From positions 37,748,559-37,812,558 of the forward strand of contig NC_079476.1 in assembly GCF_026230105.1 (NCBI RefSeq): a DNA stretch of 64,000 nucleotides, in the 5' to 3' direction. Made by a program: the position numbers and the translations under genes. This document shows, piece by piece, positions 13,301-25,300 of this stretch. The first letter of the stretch is position 1. The number at the start of each line of letters is the position of its first letter. The notes under the pieces were generated by a model. That model was not told the origin of the DNA and made no database searches. It saw only the letters and a program-made list of their open reading frames with translations. Source of the stretch: Diorhabda sublineata. Lineage: Eukaryota; Arthropoda; Insecta; Coleoptera; Chrysomelidae.

Positions 13301-16300
13301 GATTCGCTCGGCAGACTGGGATCAGCATAACCACCAGTGAGCTCAGTGATCTTCTTGGTGGAGCCTAAAGTATATCTGTTACTTCTATGAGAAGTCTAGT
13401 CCCCTCTACGAAGATGTTTGAACACTTCTGCTACCTTAGACCAAACAAGAAAAAAAAAATGTCAAATAATCTCACGATATGTTTGAATTTGTCTATGGTT
13501 TTCTTTTCGTACAACTCTTTTGGATACCAATTCACCCGAGCTACAAGGACAACGACGATATTGATTCGCTCGGCAGACTGGGATCAGCATAACCACCAGT
13601 GAGCTCAGTGATCTTCTTGGTGGAGCCTAAAGTATATCTGTTACTTCTATGAGAAGTCTAGTCCCCTCTACGAAGATGTTTGAACACTTCTGCTACCTTA
13701 GACCAAACAAGAAAAAAAAAATGTCAAATAATCTCACGATATGTTTGAATTTGTCTATGGTTTTCTTTTCGTACAACTCGTTTGGATACCAATTCACCCG
13801 AGCTACAAGGACAACGACGATATTGATTCGCTCGGCAGACTGGGATCAGCATAACCACCAGTGAGCTCAGTGATCTTCTTGGTGGAGCCTAAAGTATATC
13901 TGTTACTTCTATGAGAAGTCTAGTCCCCTCTACGAAGATGTATGGACACTTCTGCTACCTTAGACCAAACAAGAAAAAAAAAATGTCAAATAATCTCACG
14001 ATATGTTTGAATTTGTCTATGGTTTTCTTTTCGTACAACTCTTTTGGATACCAATTCACCCGAGCTACAAGGACAACGACGATATTGATTCGCTCGGCAG
14101 ACTGGGATCAGCATAACCACCAGTGAGCTCAGTGATCTTCTTGGTGGAGCCTAAAGTATATCTGTTACTTCTATGAGAAGTCTAGTCCCCTCTACGAAGA
14201 TGTTTGAACACTTCTGCTACCTTAGACCAAACAAGAAAAAAAAATGTCAAATAATCTCACGATATGTTTGAATTTGTCTGTGGTTTTCTTTTCGTACAAC
14301 TCGTTTGGATACCAATTCACTCGAGCTACAAGGACAACGACGATATTGATTCGATCGGCAGACTGGGATCAGAATAACCACCAGTGAGCTCAGTGATCTT
14401 TTCGGTGTAGCCTAAAGTATATCTGTTACTTCTATGAGAAGCCTAATCCCCTCTACGAAGATGTTTGAACACTTCTGCTACCTTAGACCAAACAAGAAAA
14501 AAAAAATGTCAAATAATCTCACGATATGTTTGAATTTGTCTATGGTTTTCTTTTCGTACAACTCGTTTGGATACCAATTCACCCGAGCTACAAGGACAAC
14601 GACGATATTGATTCGATCGGCAGACTGGGATCAGAATAACCACCAGTGAGCTCAGTGATCTTTTCGGTGTAGCCTAAAGTATATTTGTTACTTCTATGAG
14701 AAGCCTAGGCCCCTCTACGAAGACTAAGGAATACATAGGTGTCTGTCTGTGTTACCAATCAACCGTGTTTTGTTTTTTAACCACACACGGTCATCTAAGA
14801 ACCTATCTTCATGCTATAGGCTTTACGGACGATCTGAAATGCCTTTGATGTATAACGGAAGAAAAAACTGCAGACGAAGTCATTAGCGAGTGTCTGATAC
14901 TCACACGTGTAAGGTTCAAACACATATGGAAGTCTTACAGTTCATTTAGTGGCGTTAAAAGGTCATCCCAAGGTCATCGGTCTTTGATAGTTTTAAACGG
15001 GACTCGACGGGCCTATTAGGAAAAAGACTTTCCTCAAATGGTAGGAGCAATTTGAAAGTGGAAATGAGTCAGTTAAGGAAGAGGAACGGTCTATACATCC
15101 TGTTCATGAAGCAACATCGCTGGATATCGAAATTATCGAATATATATTTACAACGACAACTTCGTGAAAAAATTAATCAAGGAAAAGAAACAAGTATAAT
15201 GGTTTAGTGAAGTGAATAATTTCAAATGCTGATAGATTAACAAAAACATACGACAAAAACAAATTAAAATATCCGAACTCAGAATACGTTTATTTGAAAT
15301 CATACATCACCCTATACAACGTATTGATTAAACACAAAATGGTAAACAAATACCTGAATCATCTGTTCTATTCTATTTCTTACTAATCTTATTAGTAATT
15401 ATGGAAAACCAATGTTTGCTTGTAAGTTTTCGTATCAATCGTTACATTGAAACAGTTTCTGTTTATTGACAGGTATGTATTTGTAATTTTTGTAGGGTTC
15501 TAATTTAGTTCGTGTTGTCTAGGGTATTATTTAGATTGAAACAGTCGGTAGGTTATTATATAAAGTATATATCACAAAAGAAAAACGTTAAGAATAAAAA
15601 CTAAGGAAATATAAACGTAACGAAATGTTGTATCCGATTCAAGCGATCTTTAAGTCTTTTCTGGAAACCGTGCATTTTTCAGATTCACAGATTCTCTTAA
15701 AATTTCGTTACTAACGTCTCACGCGCGTTTTTCTTCGTACGAACGCCACATTGGGTATTTAGTTAAAAGTATAGACATGCGAGAAAACGAAAAACGATAA
15801 TTGAGTAAAAAATAAACAAAAAAAAACAACCCAACTAAGGGATTGAAGTTTGTGAATCGAAATTATGCAAATCAATTCTAATACTGGCGTTCATTTAACC
15901 GCTCATCGCCATTAAGTTTCCCTACTCAACCTGAAGATGTCGGCACTTATCAACTTGCGTTAAGACATCCTCACTAAAATTTCCGCCATTTTAAATGCTC
16001 AGTTTTTGTTTGTCAATCGCGTAAGTGAGTTGTGCTAAAGATTTTTCTGAAACTAGAGAAAATTGAGTATCGAGCTGTCATTAAATATGTGTTTTGACTA
16101 TCGGATTAAGATTAGAAAAACCAAAAGCACGCAGGTCTTATTGACGCGCTTTAAGCAAAATAAGTCGGGATTTTTTGGGTCGATTCATAATTGTGAATAA
16201 AACTTGCATCCACCATTACAATTCTGAAACGAAAAAATAGTCAATAGCAAAGGCGAACGTCCACCGAAAAAGGGCACATACTGTTTTGGTGACCGGAAAC

Positions 16301-19300
16301 GTGATTGCGGCAGTTTTTTAGTCTTTTAGAAGACATACCCTTAGCAATTCGTCGTGACATATTCTTACAACAAGATGGTTACCCGGCACATTATTCCATT
16401 ATTTTAATATCGGACATACCCTGATAAGTAGAAGTGGAAGTTTATTTATTTGGCCACCCAAATCTCTACACCTAACTTGCTTAGATTTTTATTTGTGGGG
16501 TCGAATATCCACCCGTCAGCGACTGTTCTATAGACTAAATATCCTATAGAATGGCTTCAATAAGTATTTACAACTTTTATTAGGAATATTTTTCCTTTTT
16601 CCAAAGATTTCTATTTTTTAGGAACGACGAAAAGACAACATTTGCAGCGGCTCCTGCGCGGGAATACAGTACTTTAAGACCGAACCGGGTTACGCAGTTT
16701 TCACGACAATAGAAAAAATAATACCGAAAAATATGTCAAGTACCGCGATAACCAACGGTACTTCCCTCAATTCTAAACAATCCGACATCGACTTTTTGTT
16801 CGAAAAAAATTTGTGTATGTTGAATGGATACAACGACGACAGACCTAAATACGAAGAGATCGTTACCAAATACGGCGAGTACCCAACAAAGAAATTTTCG
16901 ACAAACAGAAGTATAAATACTAATTATTTAAGAAGTTCCGTTTCATTACAGAATATGTTGGATATAAATAACGGTACTATCAATCCGAATAACGATTTCG
17001 ATCAAAACACCGTCTTACAACCGGATAAAACGGCTCTGATGAAGAAACCTAAAAATAACACCGAAATGGATTTGATCGACGTGATCGGCGGAAAGTGGGC
17101 GGGTAGTACCGATAAAAAACAGTTGGACGATTTCACCGGCTCGATGAGAAAACTCGATAAGAACGATAATATAAAAGATAAATATTACCATTCGGAAAAT
17201 CCGACCAATACTCTAAGTAGGAGGAATAAGAGCGTGAATCCGTTCCATCATATTTTGGACGGTAATAGTACTCTGAAAAAAAGTACTGCGAAATTTTATA
17301 CCAACAATATATCTGATAGTAAGGAGGAGCATAAGACGTCTGCCGTGAAAACGAAAAGTAAGTTGTTACAATTTATTTTTATTTCATATTAAACAAAAAT
17401 TAATACAAATTGATTTTTTCAAAAAATCTTTTTATAGCCCAACATTTCGCCAAACTATTCATCAATACTTGATATACTAATTTATTTAAATTCACTATTT
17501 CGGTTACTTTTCACTATCCCGATGTGTTCACTATGACATCAAATGATTTACTGACTTTTACGGCTGCTAGAGACTCATTTAAATAGTACCAATACATTCC
17601 AGAATTTTCTTTCACAGCAAATCTTTAACTTGTCGAAGACTACTTAGAAATTGTCTCTATAAAAACGCAACATATTGTGAACAGGGTACAAAAACAATAC
17701 CAAGAAATAGGCGCATTCGCCAAAATTTAGCATTGATTAATATAATAGAACAGGGCGGGCAAGTTCGTAACAGTAATTAAAATAAAATATAGAAAATATA
17801 GAAATAAATTGGTTGTTGAACGATTTTTATTTTGGAAATATATTAAAAATGAAAGGTGCATAACTATAGCTTAAATCAGAATGATACCGATTCAATGGAA
17901 GATAAAAATCACTGCTCCGGGATAGTCCTCGATGAAAGTCAGGTCTTTGATCAATTCTAGCCCTCGGGACTTCTTTACAAAAACAGAAAACTTCTTCTTC
18001 TTGATCGGTATGTCATGAATACTCAACGATACATCTAATCAACGCAAGTATTCCGCAAGGTAACGTTTTGGGTCTGCTACTATATCTTGTATTTGTTCAC
18101 ATCAGAACAATACATTCAGTGTAACATATGCGGATTAACGTTGTTTTACTTGCATCACAGCGAGATCCTCAAACTGCATCACAAATTCTTCAAGCAAATC
18201 TCGACAAGCTACAGCAATGGTTAATAATATGACGAATTCAAGTTAATGGGTCCAAATCCGTCTACGTGGCCTTCAATAAACAGACGAGAAAGCCGTCCCT
18301 ACGTTACAATAAACGAGCATGAATTCCGCAAAGGGAGGAAGTCAAATAACGTGGAATCCATTTAGACAAGAGACTTTCTTGGAGGAAACACTTGGAATCC
18401 ATTTCAACAGTAAAATTTTTTGGAGAAAACACTTGGAACATAATTGAACAGCAGAATTTTTTGTAAGAATTACTTGAAATCCGTTTGGATAGGAAACTTT
18501 CTTGGAGAAAACATTTGGAATCCATTTGAACAGATGATTTTCTTGGAGGAAACACTTGGAATCCATTTGAACAGAAGATTTTCTTGGAGGAAACACTTGG
18601 AATCCATTTGGACGGTAGAATTTTCTGGGTGAAATACTTGGAATCCATTTGAACAGATGATTTTCTTGGAGGAAACACTTGGAATCCATTTGAACAGAAG
18701 ATTTTCTTGGAGGAAACACTTGGAATCCATTTGGACGGTAGAATTTTCTGGGTGAAATACTTGGAATCCATTTGAACAGATGATTTTCTTGGAGGAAACA
18801 CTTGGAATCCATTTCAACAGTAAAATTTTTTGGAGGATATACTAGGAATCCATTTGGACAGAAGATTTTCTTGGAGGAAACACTTGGAATCTATTTGGAC
18901 AGATTTTCTTGGAGGAAACACTTGGAATCCATTTGAACAGAAGATTTTCTTGGAGGAAACACTTGGAATCCATTTGGACGGTAGAATTTTCTGGGTGAAA
19001 TACTTAAAATCCATTTGAACAGAAGATTTTCTTGGAGGAAACACTTGGAATCCATTTGAACAGAAGATTTTCTTGGAGGAAACACTTGGAATCCATTTGG
19101 ACGGTAGAATTTTCTGGGTGAAATACTTGGAATCCATTTGAACAGATGATTTTCTTGGAGGAAACACTTGGAATCCATTTGAACAGCAGAATTTTTCGTA
19201 AGAAATACTTAGAATCCATTTGGATAGAAAATTTTCTTAGAAGAAACACTTGGAATCCATTTGGACAGATTTTCTTGGAGGAAACACTTGGAATCCATTT

Positions 19301-22300
19301 GGACAGATTTTCTTGGAGGAAACACTTGGAATCCATTTGGACAGAAGATTTTCTTGGAGCAAACACTTGGAATCCATTTTAACAGCAGATTTTCTTGGAG
19401 GAAACACTTGGAATATAATTGACCAGCAAAATTTTTTGTAAGAAATACTTGTAATCCGTTTGGACAGGAGACTTTCTTGAAGAAAACATTTGGATAGAAA
19501 ATTTTCTTAGAAGAAACACTTGGAATCCATTTGGACGGTAGAATTTTTTGGGGGAAATACTTGGAATCCATTTGAACAGGAGAATTTTTTGGAGGTAATA
19601 CTTGGAATCCATTTTGGACAGGAAACTACTCGGACAGCTACTCACTCGGGTGATGCACAGCCTCGACTGATCTTGCATACCGAGAACAAATCCGTATCGA
19701 AAACGAATCCTACCGACCAATCCGAATGTCTCTGTTTGATAATATAACAAACTATTGAAACTTTACGGATATCATACAATAGAAGACGTAGTTGTAGAAA
19801 AAGGTCATTCTTGCTAGTGAATATATTCTACGAACTTCAAATATTTTTGTTTAAAATTTTTTCAGCCTGAAAACACGATCGAATTTCCTGCTACTATTTT
19901 GTTTTTGCTTAATATGTAATACGCGGTCGTCAGTGGAATTAGGCCACTCTTAGGTTATAAATAACATATTAGTCAATATGGTTATTCACATACCTTAAAC
20001 GATTCAGATTATTATTGTTATTTTTTCAACATTTACGATAATTTTCATTTGTTTATTATAATTTGCACGGATCCACCTCCAGAAATTCTCCAATTTTAGC
20101 AAACGGTTCTAAAAATAACGCTAACGCTTAGGCAGGTCGCTAGACCGAATATTTTTTTCTTTTCATATGTGTGTTTCTATAATTACGCGCGTGTTAGTGT
20201 CCGAACGATATAACCACCGCACTAGTTCTTCTATAAAATGTGTTGTGGCATTCAACTTTTAAAAAGTGTGTACCTAGTTTTTTAATATTTGTTTTATAAA
20301 AAAAAAAATGTCGTTGACGCAAAGAAAGAATATAAATTTACCATTAAAAATCACTAGAAAATCACCGCATTTGAAGAAGTTTAAAAGTTTAAATTGCGCC
20401 ATATACGCAAACGCGTCACATGACGAGGAAGATGCTAATAATATTCCACTGTCTGTCTTAGAAATAAACGAAAAGAACGAAAATCCGAAATCGTCATCGA
20501 CGTTTTACGTCAACGAAAAACCGAAATTCGAAGATCCAATTCACGGTACTACCAACGATTTGGTGATTGGTAGTTTGGTTGAGGTGTTGAACGGTGTTAG
20601 TGACGAACCCATATATGGAGTAGTCAGGTGGATGGGTGTTGAAAACGGAACCAACTTCGTATTAGTTGGGGTGAGTCCAATAGAATCAATTTTTTTCTAC
20701 ACTACAATACAAAACAAAGAGGTTATGTCATTTAATATAAAAATTTGTGTCCGAAATTTTTAAATCCTCTTATGGATTACTTTGGGAAAGAACTTCAAAA
20801 GTCTTAGCATTTCAACCATTTTGATGCTATTTGTCCAGAATCATATGTGCTTTCATATCAACAAGTTTGAGAAATTCCTTTTGTACGTCTACAGGGTCTA
20901 CAGTCTTGTCATCTTTTAGTTGCAGTACTGCTCTATGTATCTCAAATTTCAACCATTCTGATTCTATTTTTCCAGTATATTAGGTAATGTTGAACATCTT
21001 CGTAATCAGTGTTATCGTTTTATTAACAAGCAGTTTGAGGAATTCCTTTTGTACGTTATCGGTACCTGCTGCCTTTCCATATTTTAGTTGAATTACTGCT
21101 TATTGTACCTCGGATTTCAACCATTCTGATTCTATTTTTCCAGTATATTAGGTAATGTTGAACATCTTCGTAATCAGTGTTATCGTTTTATTAACAAGCA
21201 GTTTCAGGAATTCCTTTTGTACGTTATCGGTACCCGCTGCCTTTCCATATTTTAGTTGAATTACTGCTTATTGTACCTCGGATTTCAACCATTCTGATTC
21301 TATTTTTCCAGTATATTAGGTAATGTTGAACATCTTCGTAATCATTGTCATCGTTTTATTATCAAGCAGTTTCAGGAATTCCTTTTGTACGTTATCGGTA
21401 CCCGCTGCCTTTCCATATTTTAGTTGAATTACTGCTTATTGTACCTCGGATTTCAACCATTCTGATTCTATTTTTCCAGTATATTAGGTAACGTTGAACA
21501 TCTTCGTGATCATTGTCATCGTTTTATTATCAAGCAGTTTCAGGAATTCCTTTTGTACGTTATCGGTACCCGCTGCCTTTCCATATTTTAGTTGAATTAC
21601 TGCTTATTGTACCTCGGATTTCAACCATTCTGATTCTATTTTTCCAGTATATTAGGTAATGTTGAACATCTTCGTAATCAGTGTTATCGTTTTATTAACA
21701 AGCAGTTTGAGGAATTCCTTTTGTACGTTATCGGTACCTGCTGCCTTTCCATCTTTTAGTTGAATTACTGCTTATTGTACCTCGGATTTCAACCATTCTG
21801 ATTCTATTTTTCCAGTATATTAGGTAATGTTGAACATCTTCGTGATCATTGTCATCGTTTTATTATCAAGCAGTTTCAGGAATTCCTTTTGTACGTTATC
21901 GGTACCCGCTGCCTTTCCATAATTTAGTTGAATTACTGCTTATTGTACCTCGGATTTCAACCATTCTGATTCTATTTTTCCAGTATATTAGGTAATGTTG
22001 AACATCTTCGTAATCAGTGTTATCGTTTTATTAACAAGCAGTTTGAGGAATTCCTTTTGTACGTTATCGGTACCTGCTGCCTTTCCATCTTTTAGTTGAA
22101 TTACTGCTTATTGTACCTCGGATTTCAACCATTCTGATTCTATTTTTCCAGTATATTAGGTGATGTTGAACATCTTCGTAATCAGTGTTATCGTTTTATT
22201 ATCAAGCAGTTTCAGGAATTCCTTTTGTACGTTATCGGTACCCGCTGCCTTTCCATATTTTAGTTGAATTACTGCTTATTGTACCTCGGATTTCAACCAT

Positions 22301-25300
22301 TCTGATTCTATTTTTCCAGTATATTAGGTAATGTTGAACATCTTCGTAATCATTGTCATCGTTTTATTATCAAGCAGTTTCAGGAATTCCTTTTGTACGT
22401 TATCGGTACCCGCTGCCTTTCCATATTTTAGTTGAATTACTGCTTATTGTACCTCGGATTTCAACCATTCTGATTCTATTTTTCCAGTATATTAGGTAAC
22501 GTTGAACATCTTCGTGATCATTGTCATCGTTTTATTATCAAGCAGTTTCAGGAATTCCTTTTGTACGTTATCGGTACCCGCTGCCTTTCCATATTTTAGT
22601 TGAATTACTGCTTATTGTACCTCGGATTTCAACCATTCTGATTCTATTTTTCCAGTATATTAGGTAATGTTGAACATCTTCGTAATCAGTGTTATCGTTT
22701 TATTAACAAGCAGTTTGAGGAATTCCTTTTGTACGTTATCGGTACCTGCTGCCTTTCCATCTTTTAGTTGAATTACTGCTTATTGTACCTCGGATTTCAA
22801 CCATTCTGATTCTATTTTTCCAGTATATTAGGTAATGTTGAACATCTTCGTGATCATTGTCATCGTTTTATTATCAAGCAGTTTCAGGAATTCCTTTTGT
22901 ACGTTATCGGTACCTGCTGCCTTTCCATATTTTAGTTGAATTACTGCTTATTGTACCTCGGATTTCAATCATTCTGATTCTATTTTTCCAGTATATTAGG
23001 TAATGTTGAACATCTTCGTAATCAGTGTTATCGTTTTATTAACAAGCAGTTTGAGGAATTCCTTTTGTACGTTATCGGTACCTGCTGCCTTTCCATCTTT
23101 TAGTTGAATTACTGCTTATTGTACCTCGGATTTCAACCATTCTGATTCTATTTTTCCAGTATATTAGGTAATGTTGAACATCTTCGTGATCATTGTCATC
23201 GTTTTATTATCAAGCAGTTTCAGGAATTCCTTTTGTACGTTATCGGTACCTGCTGCCTTTCCATCTTTTAGTTGAATTACTGCTTATTGTACCTCGGATT
23301 TCAACCATTCTGATTCTATTTTTCCAGTATATTAGGTAATGTTGAACATCTTCGTAATCATTGTCATCGTTTTATTATCAAGCAGTTTCAGGAATTCCTT
23401 TTGTACGTTATCGGTACCTGCTGCCTTTCCATCTTTTAGTTGAATTACTGCTTATTGTACCTCGGATTTCAACCATTCTGATTCTATTTTTCCAGTATAT
23501 TAGGTAATGTTGAACATCTTCGTGATCATTGTCATCGTTTTATTATCAAGCAGTTTCAGGAATTCCTTTTGTACGTTATCGGTACCTGCTGCCTTTCCAT
23601 CTTTTAGTTGAATTACTGCTTATTGTACCTCGGATTTCAACCATTCTGATTCTATTTTTCCAGTATATTAGGTAATGTTGAACATCTTCGTAATCAGTGT
23701 TATCGTTTTATTAACAAGCAGTTTGAGGAATTCCTTTTGTACGTTATCGGTACCTGCTGCCTTTCCATCTTTTAGTTGAATTACTGCTTATTGTACCTCG
23801 GATTTCAACCATTCTGATTCTATTTTTCCAGTATATTAGGTAATGTTGAACATCTTCGTAATCAGTGTTATCGTTTTATTAACAAGCAGTTTGAGGAATT
23901 CCTTTTGTACGTTATCGGTACCCGCTGCCTTTCCATATTTTAGTTGAATTACTGCTTATTGTACCTCGGATTTCAACCATTCTGATTCTATTTTTCCAGT
24001 ATATTAGGTAATGTTGAACATCTTCGTAATCATTGTCATCGTTTTATTATCAAGCAGTTTGAGGACTGCCTGTTGTAGGATTTCTGGTAGTTCAAGTGCT
24101 TCCACTATTTCCAAGTTATATCTTTGTTCTTGAAATAATTTTTGAGGGTATGCTTTATGCTTTCGAACGTTTGATTTTGTCTTCTTCATTCGTGATTATA
24201 TTGGCATTTGCATACGTTAAAATTTCTTGTTACCTTCGTCTGATTCCGCCAGTAAGCGCTCTGATTTTTCGACACACATTGTGGCTCTCGTATTTCGTTT
24301 GCATGGCTTCAATCTTATCACACCTCCCTATCGCTTCTTTCTCTTTAGCTTCTCCTATTTTCTTTCTTATTGCTATTTGCTCAGAATCTCTTCTGCCTTC
24401 CAGGATCTTCTTTTGCTTAATTTATCTGCCAGTATTTATCCTTTAGATTATATCTCCTAGCTTCCTGGTTATTTGTTCATCTTCCATTTTATTTACATGC
24501 TCATTCAGTTCAGTTTTTCCTTGTGCATCTTTTCCAGTTTGACTCTAGATATGTCTTGATGTATGAAATCTTCTTCTTCACAAGGATATAGTCTATTTGG
24601 TTTTTTACGATTTTATTTCATAAAAATGAAAAATCTCTAAAGTTTTCAGGAATTTTAGATGTATGATAATTAATTTCTCATGCATAACTTCTTACTAAAC
24701 TAAAAATAAGACAAAAATTTTCATTGAATCTCAAAAGCAAGAGATTATCAATCATTTTTATTGTTTACAGTATGTAGAAATCTTTTGGAATTAATTATTT
24801 TTCAACCCCATACAATTTTATTGTTGAAAATTCCATCAGATAACTTACATAACTGTAATTACCATTTCGTAATCAATATTTCCGATCTTACATCATTTAC
24901 TTTGATCTTATTCTTACACATTCGACATTGAACTTTTTTATTTCATTGAATAGTCTAAATTCTTCTCTAGACAGTTACCGACGAAGTTTGTAGATACAAA
25001 ATCTTCTATACTTTCTTTTCCATTGTCAATTGATTGAAAAAAAAATTTTTTTAGGTGGAACTCGAAGAAGAACAAACTCATTTACCATTAACTTTATCAG
25101 ACGGTGTATACAAAGGCGATAGATATTTCAAATGTGCAGAGAATAGAGCGATTTTCGTGAGTCTAAGTCAGTGCAGAAAGGATTCCAGATTTCAGGATGG
25201 AATTGCGCAAAAAGAACACGAAGCTTCTGCGGTGGAACACAATATGGTAAATTACTTCTCAAGTTTATGAAAATAAATTAATTTCTCACAATTCTGAGAC

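Noticed and set aside
12338..14649. Eight near-identical 71-codon open frames in a row
   Set aside because: They are the same frame in each 262-bp monomer, ending at the same stop, with no promoter, domain or frame-preserving pattern. The array explains them fully.
18304..19571. Long overlapping open frames of 95-165 codons on both strands
   Set aside because: They follow from a stop-free 41-bp monomer and cycle through all frames. Kept only as a curiosity in the findings.
20308..20461. Joining CYLD exon 2 to an acceptor upstream of 20308 or at 20356-20357
   Set aside because: Those acceptors give the wrong phase after the exon 2 donor at 17357. The acceptor at 20460-20461 has a good pyrimidine tract and the right phase.
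24096..24460. Plus-strand open frames of 116 and 77 codons with hydrophobic residues
   Set aside because: They are antisense to the LINE ORF relic read on the minus strand, so the hydrophobic look is a shadow of Lys/Glu-rich coding sequence.
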